From Dethiosulfatarculus sandiegensis (GTDB lineage Bacteria > Desulfobacterota > Desulfarculia > Desulfarculales > Desulfarculaceae), in the NCBI RefSeq assembly GCF_000931935.2, contig NZ_AZAC01000015.1, forward strand, positions 55,518 through 119,517: DNA of 64,000 nucleotides, in the 5' to 3' direction. Below, one piece after another: positions 44,072 through 52,895 of this stretch. Numbering within the stretch: position 1 is the first letter of the stretch; each line of letters opens with the position of its first letter. The notes below the pieces were generated by a model, which was given only the letters and a program-made list of their open reading frames with translations, had not been told where the DNA came from and made no database searches. Made by a program: the position numbers and the translations under genes.

Positions 44072-45597
44072 AGGCCCCCCTTGTAATCGCCCCTGACGGA
44101 GCCTGTTTTCTGGGGCGGAATCTCCTGCACCCTGCCGATGATCCCCTGGCCGCAGCCAAGGCTGATTTAGAGCGCCTTTTGCAACGGGCCCGGGGAAATG
44201 ACACCGTGGTTCTGGTCGGTTCGGGCCTGGGCTGGCACGCCAGGGCGGTATTGGATCATGAGCCCCGCCCCAGGCTGGTGATTTACGAAGAAAGCCCGGA
44301 AAGACTGGCCTTGATGCGCTGCCTTGGCCCGGGTTTATCGGAATTTGACCTTGCCCGGACAGCCGGGGAACTCACTGAAATCCTCGCCCAACGGCTTGTT
44401 TACGACCAGCCCGGCAAAGCGGCCCTTTTCTGCCCCCAAGCTTATAAAACAGACGACTCTGAAATGCACGCCCTGGCCGGCAAGCTGCTGAATCAGACCC
44501 TTGAAAGAAGCCATGTTAACCAACGGACCACCAGCAGAAAAGGCGGCCTTTGGTTGCGGAACCTGGCGGCCAATTTTAGGCAAGTGCTTAATATTCCGGA
44601 TATAACTCTTTTGGAAGGCGTGTTCGAAGGTATGCCCGCCTGTGTGGTCGGCGCCGGACCTTCCCTGGACCAGAGCCTGGCGGGGCTCAAGAGCCTTGGT
44701 CATAAGGCCCTTTTGTTGGGGGCTGCCTCTGCCATGATCCCCCTGGCCAGTGTCGACCGTTCCCTGGACTTGGCGGTTGCCCTGGAGGGATCGGACGAAT
44801 CCCGTCAGTTTGCCGGCAAGAATATGGAGCAAACCGTTTTAGCCGCCGCCAGCACGAGCCATGCGAACCATTTTGAATGCTGGCCCGGGCCCATAAGCAT
44901 TTTCCATCTTCAGCCCTGGTTAACCTGGCTGGCCGGATTGGGGCAGGTGTTGCCAACCGGAGGCCACGCCACCAGCGCCGCCTTCACCCTGGCCGTTCTG
45001 CTGGGCTGCGACCCCATTATCCTGGTGGGCCAGGATCTGGCCTACACCGGCGGCAGAATCCATGCCTCCAACCGTCCCGGCGGAGAAGACGAACAGAGGC
45101 CCGAGATGCTTGCCGTCCCGGCCATAGGCGGGGGAACCACTCAGACCTCACAGGTCATGCAAAGCTATCTGGGCTGGTATTCAGAGGCGGCCCAGTATCT
45201 CAGCCATTCCCAGCCCCAAAGGCGCTTTTTGAACTGCACCGCCGCGGGGGCCGCTATCAAGGGCTTTAAGGAGGTTGATCTGCTTGAGGTTGTTTCCGGG
45301 CTGCCGGACCTGGACGAAGAGACCGGGCTTTTAAGCCAGGCTGTGCCGAGGCTCCCCCTGGCCTCGGCCGAGGTGACCTTCAGACGGCTTTCCAGGCTTG
45401 GAAAAGAGCTGGAAAACGCCCTGGCCCTGGTGGAAAGAGAAGGCCCCGGCGCAATGAGTCAGGCTCCCGACAGCTCCGGCCTTTTGGCCCAGATAAGGGA
45501 AAACGCCGAGCCCGGCTGGGGGATGGGCGAATACCGGGAGCGCTTGTTAAGCCTTTGCCGGGTGCTTACGGAGATGCGGGATGGTTGCCATGGCTGA
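44068..45597 (+). CDS. Maf/DUF115 family motility accessory factor
   Basis: The 509-residue protein is a member of the DUF115 (MptE-like, 6-hydroxymethylpterin pyrophosphokinase-like) family. In Campylobacter, Helicobacter and Aeromonas the Maf proteins of this family transfer nonulosonic acids (pseudaminic or legionaminic acid) to flagellin. The N-terminal part (about 48-85) reads VVLVGSGLGWHARAVLDHEP and RLVIYEESPERLALM. The central domain (about 188-330) has ACVVGAGPSLDQSLAGLKSL, LGAASAMIPL and ILVGQDLAYTGG, which are diagnostic. Start and stop overlap the neighbouring glycosyltransferase genes, so the group is translationally coupled. Confidence 0.87.
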   Translation: MKAPLVIAPDGACFLGRNLLHPADDPLAAAKADLERLLQRARGNDTVVLVGSGLGWHARAVLDHEPRPRLVIYEESPERLALMRCLGPGLSEFDLARTAGELTEILAQRLVYDQPGKAALFCPQAYKTDDSEMHALAGKLLNQTLERSHVNQRTTSRKGGLWLRNLAANFRQVLNIPDITLLEGVFEGMPACVVGAGPSLDQSLAGLKSLGHKALLLGAASAMIPLASVDRSLDLAVALEGSDESRQFAGKNMEQTVLAAASTSHANHFECWPGPISIFHLQPWLTWLAGLGQVLPTGGHATSAAFTLAVLLGCDPIILVGQDLAYTGGRIHASNRPGGEDEQRPEMLAVPAIGGGTTQTSQVMQSYLGWYSEAAQYLSHSQPQRRFLNCTAAGAAIKGFKEVDLLEVVSGLPDLDEETGLLSQAVPRLPLASAEVTFRRLSRLGKELENALALVEREGPGAMSQAPDSSGLLAQIRENAEPGWGMGEYRERLLSLCRVLTEMRDGCHG

Positions 45598-46771
45598 TCC
45601 GAGCCTGGGTCTTGTGATGATCCTTAAAAACGAGTCCCAAAACCTGGGGCGCTCTTTGGCTCCAGTGGCGGATTTGTTTGACGAGGTGGTGGTGGTGGAT
45701 ACAGGTTCCGCAGACGCCACGGCAGAGATATGCGCCGGTCTGGGGGCGAGGGTTTTTGATTTCACCTGGCAGGACGACTTTGCGGCGGCCCGCAATTATT
45801 CCATAGAAATGGCCCGCTCGGACTGGCTATTTTGGCTGGATGGAGACAATGCGGTCAGCCGGGAAGCTGTGGTTGCTTTACGCAGAGCCTTGCCTGAAAA
45901 GGGGCCCGCAGTGCTTTGGGGCCTGGAGCAGGTGGAGTCCACCGGAGGCAGGTTGTGGCAAAAGAGGTGCTTTGCCAACCACCCCAAGGCCCGATTCCGG
46001 GGCAGGGTCCATGAACAGCTTGTGCATCCGCCGGATTGGCCCGGCCTGCCCACCTCTTTGGTTATCCGGCATTGGGGTTACGACGACCCTCAAAAGGTGC
46101 GGCAAAAGGGTGAGTATTACCTGGGCCTGCTTGAGTTGATGCTTAAAGACCAGCCGGAAGATTTCTACGCCCGTTTCCAGGCTGCCCGCTGCCTGATAAA
46201 CCTGCGCCGTTTTGATGAGGCCCTCACGGCCCTGAGGCGCTTTGCGAATCAAAAACAGGCTGCCCGGAAAAATCCCCAGCTTTGGGCCCATGGCCATTTT
46301 CTCCTGGCCCAGTGCCTCAAACGCCTGGGGCGGCGCGGGGACGCGTTAAAGGTGCTGGAAGATTTCAACCGCGAAACCCCGGGCAACGCCCTGGGGCTCT
46401 TTCACCAGGGGCGTCTGTTATATGAGATGGGCGACTACCCACAGGCCGCCTTTTTTCTCGGCGAATCATTGCAAAAAAAGCTGGATGCGCCGGTGGTGGA
46501 TCTGGACCCGGTGGCGACCTTGTTTCAGGCCAGTTTTTTTCTGGCCAAAAGCCTTGTCAAATTGGGACGGGCCAAAGACGCGTTGCCTCATTTTGCCTGC
46601 GCCCTCAATTTGATGCCCCAAAACACCCATGCCCGCACTGAGATGGCTCAGGCCCTTTCCGACCAGGGCCGGGTGGAGACGGCCATAAGGGAGCTTAAAA
46701 AGGTCCTGGCCTTTCGCCCCCAAGACCGCAGGGCGCAGGCAATGTTAAGGGAAATGGGGGTCGCGGCATGA
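45581..46771 (+). CDS. family 2 glycosyltransferase with TPR repeats
   Basis: The 396-residue protein has an N-terminal GT2 (GT-A) domain (about 8-170). It includes LVMILKNESQNLGRSL, VVVDTGSADATAEIC and the metal-binding LFWLDGDNAVSREAV (DxD position). A C-terminal half of tetratricopeptide-like helices follows, with RLLYEMGDYPQAAFFLGESL and AKDALPHFACALNLMPQN. This SunS-like layout is common in Desulfobacterota and in flagellar glycosylation islands. The start is ATG 45581, overlapping the DUF115 gene by 17 bases, with GGAG in front. Confidence 0.88.
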   Translation: MVAMADPSLGLVMILKNESQNLGRSLAPVADLFDEVVVVDTGSADATAEICAGLGARVFDFTWQDDFAAARNYSIEMARSDWLFWLDGDNAVSREAVVALRRALPEKGPAVLWGLEQVESTGGRLWQKRCFANHPKARFRGRVHEQLVHPPDWPGLPTSLVIRHWGYDDPQKVRQKGEYYLGLLELMLKDQPEDFYARFQAARCLINLRRFDEALTALRRFANQKQAARKNPQLWAHGHFLLAQCLKRLGRRGDALKVLEDFNRETPGNALGLFHQGRLLYEMGDYPQAAFFLGESLQKKLDAPVVDLDPVATLFQASFFLAKSLVKLGRAKDALPHFACALNLMPQNTHARTEMAQALSDQGRVETAIRELKKVLAFRPQDRRAQAMLREMGVAA

Positions 46772-48555
46772 GGCTCTTTAGCCTGGATATCTGCTTTGTT
46801 ACCGACGGCGAGCCTTTCCACGGGGCTTCTCCCGAGGAAAGGGCCCTGGGCGGCAGTGAAACCGCTTTGGTTCAGGTGGCCCGGGCCCTGGCCCAAAGGG
46901 GGCACAGGGTTATGGTTTTTTGCCGTTGCCCGGCTCCGGGGGTGTATCACGACGTGGTTTACAAAGACCGCTCCGAATTGGTGAAGGCCGCCCCCAGGGA
47001 ATGCTTTGACGTGCTTATTGTGAGCCGTTTTTTCACTGCCCTGGATCTGCCGCTCCAGGCCGGGCTGAGGGTCCTTTGGAACCACGATATCCTGGACAAG
47101 CCCGGCGCCCTGGCCGGGCGGATGGACCAGTTGGACCTTTGCCTGGTCCTGAGCAGGTATCATGCCCGGGATTACGCCCTTAACCTGCCCGAATGCGCCT
47201 CCAAGCTGGTGAATACCAGAAACGGCCTGGATCTGGATATCCTGGCCAGGGCATCTGCCGGGGCGGAAAGGGACCCCAAGCGGATGATCTATGTGTCCCG
47301 CCCGGAGAGGGGGCTCCAACTGCTTTTGGACCGCATCTGGCCCAGGTTGAAAAAAAGGTTCCCGGATTTAACCCTTGAGGTCTGCGGTTATGAAGTGGAC
47401 GACACGGAGATTCACCCCAGGCTGAAAGAGCAATACCGGGAAATAGCCGGGCTTCTGGCATCGGCCCAGGATGTTCATGTGTTGGGCGGCCTGCCTAAAG
47501 AACAATACTATCAGACCCTGGCCTCATCAGGCATGCTGCTTTATCCATGCGTATTTCCTGAGATATCCTGCATAGCCGCCCTTGAAGCCCAGGCCCTGGG
47601 CACCCCGCTTGTCACCAGTAATGAGTTTGCCCTTACCGAGACTGTTGCCGCGCCCGAGTTTCTGGTGTCGGGCAAGCCGGGCAGTCAGGAGTATGTGGAG
47701 GCTTATCTGGAGCGAGCCGTTGAACTGCTTGATTCTCCAGAAAGAACCAGGGATCTGGCCCGGCAGGCCAGGGACCGGATCTGGGCTGGACATGACTGGC
47801 AGGTGATAGCGGGGGAATGGGAAAGGCTTTTTCTGGAGACCCTTTCCGAACGTATTTTGAATCGGAATCAGGCCCTGGCCGCCGGGCTGGTGCTGAAAGG
47901 GGCCAACCTGGCCGCTGAGGAGGTCTTGGGCAAAAGCCTGAATTTGCCCTGCGAAGGCCAGGTCCCGCCCGATCCGGATGAGGAAGGGCTTCAGCAGGCC
48001 CTGGCTCAGGCCCTGCTCGGAATTATGGGCAAGGTGAAACATGCCGCGCGCCTGGGAGTGCTTGCCCCTGATCAGGGGCGCAGTCAAAAACGTTTTGCGG
48101 ATTTACTCCCCGCCCTGGAGGTGGTCCAGGTTGGGGGCGATCCGGAGCCGAATTCCCTGGATTTGCTTTTGATCAGAGACACCCTGGAAAGGTTGGAGGA
48201 TCCGGCCGCCTTTTTGCAAAAGGCTTTCACCTGGTGCAAGGAAGAGGGATACATCCTTTTGTGCCTGGCCAGCGGGGCCTGGCCCCTGATCACTCCCGGT
48301 TTTTTGGCCAGGAAACACGATTTGGGCAAAAAAGAGATCCTGGATTTGTTCCCCGGCAGGCAGGTTGCCCTTTCCTACCTGCCCAGGGGACTGGTCGGCA
48401 AGGGAGCCGCCGGACTCTTTGTGGGGCGTTGGCTGGCCATGGCCCCGGTAAAGGGGCCGCCGTTGGGAAGCCTGGATCAGGAGGCTTTTGTGCGTAGAAC
48501 CAGGCCGTTGGCAGAGGAATATGTACAGGAGGTCTTACGTGCAGGCCTTATCTGA
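46768..48555 (+). CDS. family 4 glycosyltransferase fused to a methyltransferase-like domain
   Basis: The 595-residue protein has a GT-B N-terminal part (about 1-350). It includes GGSETALVQVARALAQRGHR, YVSRPERGLQLLLDRIWPRL and CVFPEISCIAALEAQALGTPL, with the acidic EISCIAALE typical of GT4. The last 200 residues contain a degenerate methyltransferase-like core (DLLLIRDTLERLEDPAAFLQ, then YILLCLASG) without a clear SAM motif I. Either it is a fusion that methylates the transferred sugar or the domain is decayed. The start overlaps the previous stop by four bases (ATGA). Confidence 0.83.
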   Translation: MRLFSLDICFVTDGEPFHGASPEERALGGSETALVQVARALAQRGHRVMVFCRCPAPGVYHDVVYKDRSELVKAAPRECFDVLIVSRFFTALDLPLQAGLRVLWNHDILDKPGALAGRMDQLDLCLVLSRYHARDYALNLPECASKLVNTRNGLDLDILARASAGAERDPKRMIYVSRPERGLQLLLDRIWPRLKKRFPDLTLEVCGYEVDDTEIHPRLKEQYREIAGLLASAQDVHVLGGLPKEQYYQTLASSGMLLYPCVFPEISCIAALEAQALGTPLVTSNEFALTETVAAPEFLVSGKPGSQEYVEAYLERAVELLDSPERTRDLARQARDRIWAGHDWQVIAGEWERLFLETLSERILNRNQALAAGLVLKGANLAAEEVLGKSLNLPCEGQVPPDPDEEGLQQALAQALLGIMGKVKHAARLGVLAPDQGRSQKRFADLLPALEVVQVGGDPEPNSLDLLLIRDTLERLEDPAAFLQKAFTWCKEEGYILLCLASGAWPLITPGFLARKHDLGKKEILDLFPGRQVALSYLPRGLVGKGAAGLFVGRWLAMAPVKGPPLGSLDQEAFVRRTRPLAEEYVQEVLRAGLI

Positions 48556-50104
48556 AAATACCGGCCTAAAAGCCGGGATCCAGGCCAGGGGTAAGGTGGT
48601 GGTTGTTCAGTTGGCCCGCCTGGGGGATTTTTTACAGACAACCCCGCTTCTGGCTGCCGTTAAAAAGGCAGCACCCCATGATGAACTGGCTGTGGTCGTC
48701 ACCCCGGCCGGGGCGGATTTGGCCCGGAGGTGCAGCTTTGTGGACCGGGTGATGATTCTGGACCCGGATTCGCTGCACGATGCGGCGGGGGCAACGGATG
48801 AGAGCAAAGGCCTCAGGCTGGCCAGGCTCAAGGGGCTTTTGCAACCTTTGTGTTGGGGTGAGGTTTCCACTGTCTATAACCTGAATCTGCAATCTTTGGG
48901 CGCCGCCCTTACCCGGTTGTGGGGCGATCCGGAGTTGAAGGGGTGGAGATTCAATCCGGCGGGCAAGGGGCTTGTGGGCGAGCCCTGGACCGGCTTTGTT
49001 ATGTCTCTGGTCAGAAACCGCAGGCTGACCAGGCTGCATTTGAGTGATATCCTGGCATCTTACGCCGATCCCGCCCAACCGCCCTTAAGTTCTCTGGATT
49101 ATCGGGTGAGCGTTGCCGATAAAAATGATATCGCCGGGCTGATCCCCCAAAAGCCTTATGTTGCCTTGCAGTTGGGGGCCAACAATGACTTGAGGCGCTG
49201 GCCCATTAAGAGTTTCGCGGAACTGGGGCAAAGCCTGGCCGGTCAGGGCCTGGGCCTGGTCTTGGTGGGCTCCGGCAGGGAAAGGGTCTTGGCCAGGCGT
49301 TTGTTAAGGGGGCTGGGCCCGGCCGGGGAAAAGGCCCTGGACCTCATGGGCAGAACCAGCCTGCCTCAGCTGGCCGCGGTGCTGCAATCTTCCAGCCTGG
49401 TGGTCTCGGCCGACACCGGCACCCTGCATCTGGCCACCGCGGTGGGGGCCAGGGTGCTGGCTCTTTTCATGGGACCTGCCCAGGTTCACGAGACCGGCCC
49501 CTATGGCGCTGGTCACCTGGTTTTACAGGCCAGGGATCAATGCGGGCCTTGTCAGGAGCATAACCCGGTCTGCAAGGGTAAGGCCCCCTGTCGTGAATTG
49601 ATCGCCTCCAGGGACGTATTCAAAGCCTGTATGGGGCTTTTGGCTGACGAGTCGCCCCAGATGGCGGCTGTGGATTTGAACCTGCCTGAAGGAGTGGAGG
49701 CCCTGGCCTCTTGTCTGGACGGATTTGGTCAAAGATACCAGCCGGTAACTCAAAAAAACCTGGATTGGGAAACCGGCCTGGGCCTGGGGTTGCGCCAGGC
49801 GGGCAGGGTGCTGTTGCGCACAGCCTACCGGCCCCTGGCCGAAGACCTGGCCAAAGAGGTCGTCACTGAATATGCGCCGCCTTTGCCTCAAGTTGCCCGG
49901 GAATTAATTTTTGCCGCAGGCAGAGCCAGGGCCCTGGCCCGGGCGGCCTTGTCCCATGACCGCGCCGCCTCTGTCAGGATAACCGCCCAGGGCGCGGAAG
50001 CGGCTCCCTTGGCCGGGCTTATTGGAGAAAACTCCCCGCCCAGGCTGAGCCTGGCTTTGGAGGAGATGGCCCAAACTTTGGAGACGGCTGCCCGGTCCGG
50101 TTAG
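48539..50104 (+). CDS. family 9 (heptosyltransferase-like) glycosyltransferase
   Basis: The 521-residue protein matches the ADP-heptose transferase family GT9. It has VVVVQLARLGDFLQTTPLLA near the start, then ALQLGANNDLRRWPIKSFAE and LVVSADTGTLHLATAVGARV, GT9's sugar-donor region. The C-terminal 180 residues are an additional domain of unknown role. The start is GTG 48539, seven bases behind CAGGAGG and inside the end of the preceding gene. In LPS synthesis such enzymes add heptose. Within this cluster, flagellin or capsule glycosylation is more likely, but an LPS role is not excluded. Confidence 0.85.
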   Translation: MQALSENTGLKAGIQARGKVVVVQLARLGDFLQTTPLLAAVKKAAPHDELAVVVTPAGADLARRCSFVDRVMILDPDSLHDAAGATDESKGLRLARLKGLLQPLCWGEVSTVYNLNLQSLGAALTRLWGDPELKGWRFNPAGKGLVGEPWTGFVMSLVRNRRLTRLHLSDILASYADPAQPPLSSLDYRVSVADKNDIAGLIPQKPYVALQLGANNDLRRWPIKSFAELGQSLAGQGLGLVLVGSGRERVLARRLLRGLGPAGEKALDLMGRTSLPQLAAVLQSSSLVVSADTGTLHLATAVGARVLALFMGPAQVHETGPYGAGHLVLQARDQCGPCQEHNPVCKGKAPCRELIASRDVFKACMGLLADESPQMAAVDLNLPEGVEALASCLDGFGQRYQPVTQKNLDWETGLGLGLRQAGRVLLRTAYRPLAEDLAKEVVTEYAPPLPQVARELIFAAGRARALARAALSHDRAASVRITAQGAEAAPLAGLIGENSPPRLSLALEEMAQTLETAARSG

Positions 50105-50170
50105 GTGGTACGAAAATTGCTTCTGAAACAGGATGTGAAGTTTTTTTGAAGTAAAGGAAAGAGTTTTAGA

Positions 50171-51826
50171 TTGTCTGGTTTTTTGCAAAAAAACCTGGCT
50201 CTTTTAGCCAATGATCAGCCTGAAGCGGCTCGATTGATCGCAGAAGCCGAGTTTCCGGCCGAAGCGGTGATTGAAACCACCCGTTCGGGTCTGCCCGGTT
50301 TAAAAACCGGCAAGGTGAGGCTTTGTTCCACTGTGGACCCGCAGGCTGAGGGACGCAGCCTGGCGGCCAGGGCCCTGCCCGGGGCTGTGGCTGTCTTTGG
50401 CTTTGGCCTGGCGTATCACCTTGAGCCTTTGGCCAAAAGGCGCCCCCTGGTTTACGAACCGGATGCAAGACTCTTGAAACTGGCTTTGGATGCCAGGGAT
50501 TTCAGTGAGTTACTTCCCCATATTCGGCTTGAGTGCGACCTTTCCCGGCTGGAAGGTATCTCGGGTTATTCCCTTTTGGTGCACCGCCCCACAGCCAGAC
50601 TGCACCCGGCCGAACTGGAGGGATTCAAGCGCCGCTTGGAGGCCGGGCCTCAAATCGGAGTTCGCCCCGAGGAACCCAGGGTGCTGGTGGTCCCGCCTAT
50701 TTTGGGAGGTACCCTGGCTGCCGCTTATTGGTCTGCCGAGGCCCTTTCTCACCTGGGCTGCCGGGTGGAGACCCTGCCGATTGAGAAACTGGCTCCGCTT
50801 TATGATTTGGTACGCAAAAGTTCTTTGGACCTCAACAGGTTGGATCAGGTGCGAGAGCCCATGATCAGGTTCTTGAGTGAACTCACCCTGATGAAGGCCG
50901 AGGAATTTCAGCCCCATATGGTCTTGGCCCTGGCCCAGGCGCCCTTGCAGAGAAGGACCGTAACCCAGCTCAGGGGCCTGGGCGCGACCACGGTTTTCTG
51001 GTTTGTGGAAGACTTCAGGCTGATGACTTATTTCCGGGAAGTAGCTTCCGCATATGATCATTTTTTCCACATTCAAGGGGAAGAAATAACCCAAGAGCTG
51101 GATAGGCTGGGAGTGAATCACTCCTATCTGCCGGTGGCAGCCCATCCCCCCTGCCACAGGCCCCTGGACTTGAGCCCGGAGGACAGAGACCTTTACGGGG
51201 CCAAGGTGGGGTTTATGGGCGCAGGTTATCCCAACCGCTGCCGCATATTTGGGGAACTGGTTGAAAACGGCTTTGACCTTAAGTTGTGGGGCGTGGATTG
51301 GCCTGAAGACGGTCCCCTGGGCAGATGTCTGGCCAGGGAGAACCGCTATCTGGAAAGCCATGAAGTAGTGAAGATTTATAATGCCTGCCGCATTGTTCTT
51401 AACCTGCACTCCTCCCCCAGGGAGGAGCAGCGCATGGGAGGGGCTGATTTTGTCAACCCCCGCACCTTGGAGGTGCCTTGCTGCGGCGGGTTCCAGCTGG
51501 TTGACCATGTGCCGGCTTTGGATTCCATGCTCAAACCCGGCAAGGAGGTTCAGGTCTTCACCAGCAAGCAGGACCTCCTGGACAAGGTGAGGCATTACCT
51601 GGCCTACCCGGACCAAAGGGCGGCCATTGCCAGGGCCGGGAGGCTCAAGGTCCTTAATCAACATACCTATTACCACCGCATGGAGACTATGCTGAACCTT
51701 TGCCTGGGTGCTGCGGCAGAGTCCAAGACCCCAAAGGATCAGAAAATCTTCGCAAGCGCCAGGGAAGGGGCTTGCGATCAGGCCGCGGGAATATTGATGC
51801 AAAGCCTCATGCCTGCCACGGCCTGA
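50171..51826 (+). CDS. CgeB-like glycosyltransferase with Maf-like N-terminus
   Basis: The 551-residue protein has an N-terminal region (about 75-115: VAVFGFGLAYHLEPLAKRRP, LVYEPDARLLKLALDARD). It closely parallels the start of the DUF115 protein encoded at 44068 (VVLVGSGLGWHARAVLDHEP). The C-terminal two thirds are CgeB/DUF3880-type GT-B, with TTVFWFVEDFRLMTYFREVA and VGFMGAGYPNRCRIFGELVE, and later RIVLNLHSSPREE and EVPCCGGFQLVDH. It starts with TTG 50171 behind AAAGGAAAGAG. It looks like a fusion or shared ancestry between the two families. The product probably acts in the same modification pathway. Confidence 0.82.
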   Translation: MSGFLQKNLALLANDQPEAARLIAEAEFPAEAVIETTRSGLPGLKTGKVRLCSTVDPQAEGRSLAARALPGAVAVFGFGLAYHLEPLAKRRPLVYEPDARLLKLALDARDFSELLPHIRLECDLSRLEGISGYSLLVHRPTARLHPAELEGFKRRLEAGPQIGVRPEEPRVLVVPPILGGTLAAAYWSAEALSHLGCRVETLPIEKLAPLYDLVRKSSLDLNRLDQVREPMIRFLSELTLMKAEEFQPHMVLALAQAPLQRRTVTQLRGLGATTVFWFVEDFRLMTYFREVASAYDHFFHIQGEEITQELDRLGVNHSYLPVAAHPPCHRPLDLSPEDRDLYGAKVGFMGAGYPNRCRIFGELVENGFDLKLWGVDWPEDGPLGRCLARENRYLESHEVVKIYNACRIVLNLHSSPREEQRMGGADFVNPRTLEVPCCGGFQLVDHVPALDSMLKPGKEVQVFTSKQDLLDKVRHYLAYPDQRAAIARAGRLKVLNQHTYYHRMETMLNLCLGAAAESKTPKDQKIFASAREGACDQAAGILMQSLMPATA

Positions 51827-51849
51827 GGAGCAAAAAAGGAGGATATGAC

Positions 51850-52461
51850 ATGGAAGTCGTGTTGGACGGCAAACTTTACGGATCCCAGGTGGCCGGGGCC
51901 AACCTGCAGGATATCTTGAACGACATGGCGAGCAATGCCTTTGACGGAGATCGCATCCTGCAGGAAGTGACGATCAACGGCCAGCCTTATGAGGAAAAGG
52001 TGTTTGGCCCGGCGACTAACCTTCAGCGGGAAAGCATCCAGCGCCTGGAGGTGCAGACCATCGCCTCCCGGGAAGTGGCCATGCATTTCATGAGCAACTC
52101 CACTGCCTATCTGGATACCATAATCGGATCTGTGGAGCGGGTTTCCGAGTTGTTCAGGGTGAGCGACGAGCAGGAAGCCAATGAAAACTATCTGCAGACC
52201 CTCGAAAGCCTTCAGCTCTTTTTGCAGGTTCTGCAGAATGTGCGCGAGTCTTTGGGCCTTGATTTCAATCAGGCCAAGGTGGGGGCCCACACCGCTTCCC
52301 AGCGTCTGGACAGGCTCTCTGATCTGGTCAAGGAGATGCTTACCGCCCAGGAGCAGGAAGACTGGGTTCTTTTGGCCGATATTCTGCAATACGACTTGGC
52401 CGGTGAACTGAGGGCCTGGCGCAACCTGATCCCCTTGTTAAAGGAGCAGACCCTGTCGTGA
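51850..52461 (+). CDS. unknown protein of the flagellar glycosylation operon
   Basis: This 203-residue, acidic, helical protein starts at ATG 51850 seven bases after AAGGAGG. The first 60 residues are a short mixed domain (VVLDGKLYGSQVAGANLQDI, VTINGQPYEEKVFGPATNLQ). The rest is coiled coil (ESIQRLEVQTIASREVAMHF and LLADILQYDLAGELRAWRNL). I know no named family. Its stop overlaps the next gene (GTGA) and both are small helical proteins between glycosyltransferases and fliD-fliS. A chaperone or regulator of filament or cap export is a reasonable guess. Confidence 0.65.
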   Translation: MEVVLDGKLYGSQVAGANLQDILNDMASNAFDGDRILQEVTINGQPYEEKVFGPATNLQRESIQRLEVQTIASREVAMHFMSNSTAYLDTIIGSVERVSELFRVSDEQEANENYLQTLESLQLFLQVLQNVRESLGLDFNQAKVGAHTASQRLDRLSDLVKEMLTAQEQEDWVLLADILQYDLAGELRAWRNLIPLLKEQTLS

Positions 52462-52895
52462 AACCGATCCGGGAGCTGAATAAGCTGCGCGATCTTAATA
52501 AACAGCTTTTAAGCCTTTCCGAGGCTGCCTTGGGATTGGTTAAGCTTAAGGAATTTGAGGCGCTGGAGGACATCTGGCCCAAAAGGGCCAGATTGATCCG
52601 TTCCCTGGAACAGGTCAACCGCAGGCTGAATCCGTTTTGGGGGAAATGGTCCGAAGGCCTTGCAAGCCTTTCTGTGGCCGAAGACCAGAAGGCCAGGGAG
52701 ATTGTGGATCAGGTCAGGAAGATGTGCCAAAGCGTTCTTAACCTGGACCGGCAGATGAACCAGATGCTTTTGTCTTTCAGAGACGAAGAAGCGAAACAAT
52801 TGAATCGGGTGAACCAGGCTAAAAAACTTTTTAACGCCTATCACCCCAGGGACCCTGTTTTATCTGCCCCTGATCAGATCTCCAAGTTGCGTTAG
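52458..52895 (+). CDS. FliT/FlgN-like helical flagellar protein
   Basis: The 145-residue all-helical protein reads ELNKLRDLNKQLLSLSEAAL, then EDIWPKRARLIRSLEQVNRR and later VLNLDRQMNQMLLSFRDEEA. This matches the size and pattern of FliT- and FlgN-type export chaperones, although sequence identity to FliT cannot be judged by eye. GTG 52458 overlaps the preceding stop by four bases. It lies upstream of fliS and fliD (opposite strand), where fliT is found in many bacteria. I call it FliT-like by position and shape only. Confidence 0.55.
   Translation: MKPIRELNKLRDLNKQLLSLSEAALGLVKLKEFEALEDIWPKRARLIRSLEQVNRRLNPFWGKWSEGLASLSVAEDQKAREIVDQVRKMCQSVLNLDRQMNQMLLSFRDEEAKQLNRVNQAKKLFNAYHPRDPVLSAPDQISKLR

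Noticed and set aside
50510..51802. 430-codon minus-strand open frame
   Set aside because: It lies fully inside the CgeB-like gene, which has clear domains. The translation has a shadow-type composition with many His, Gln and Gly.
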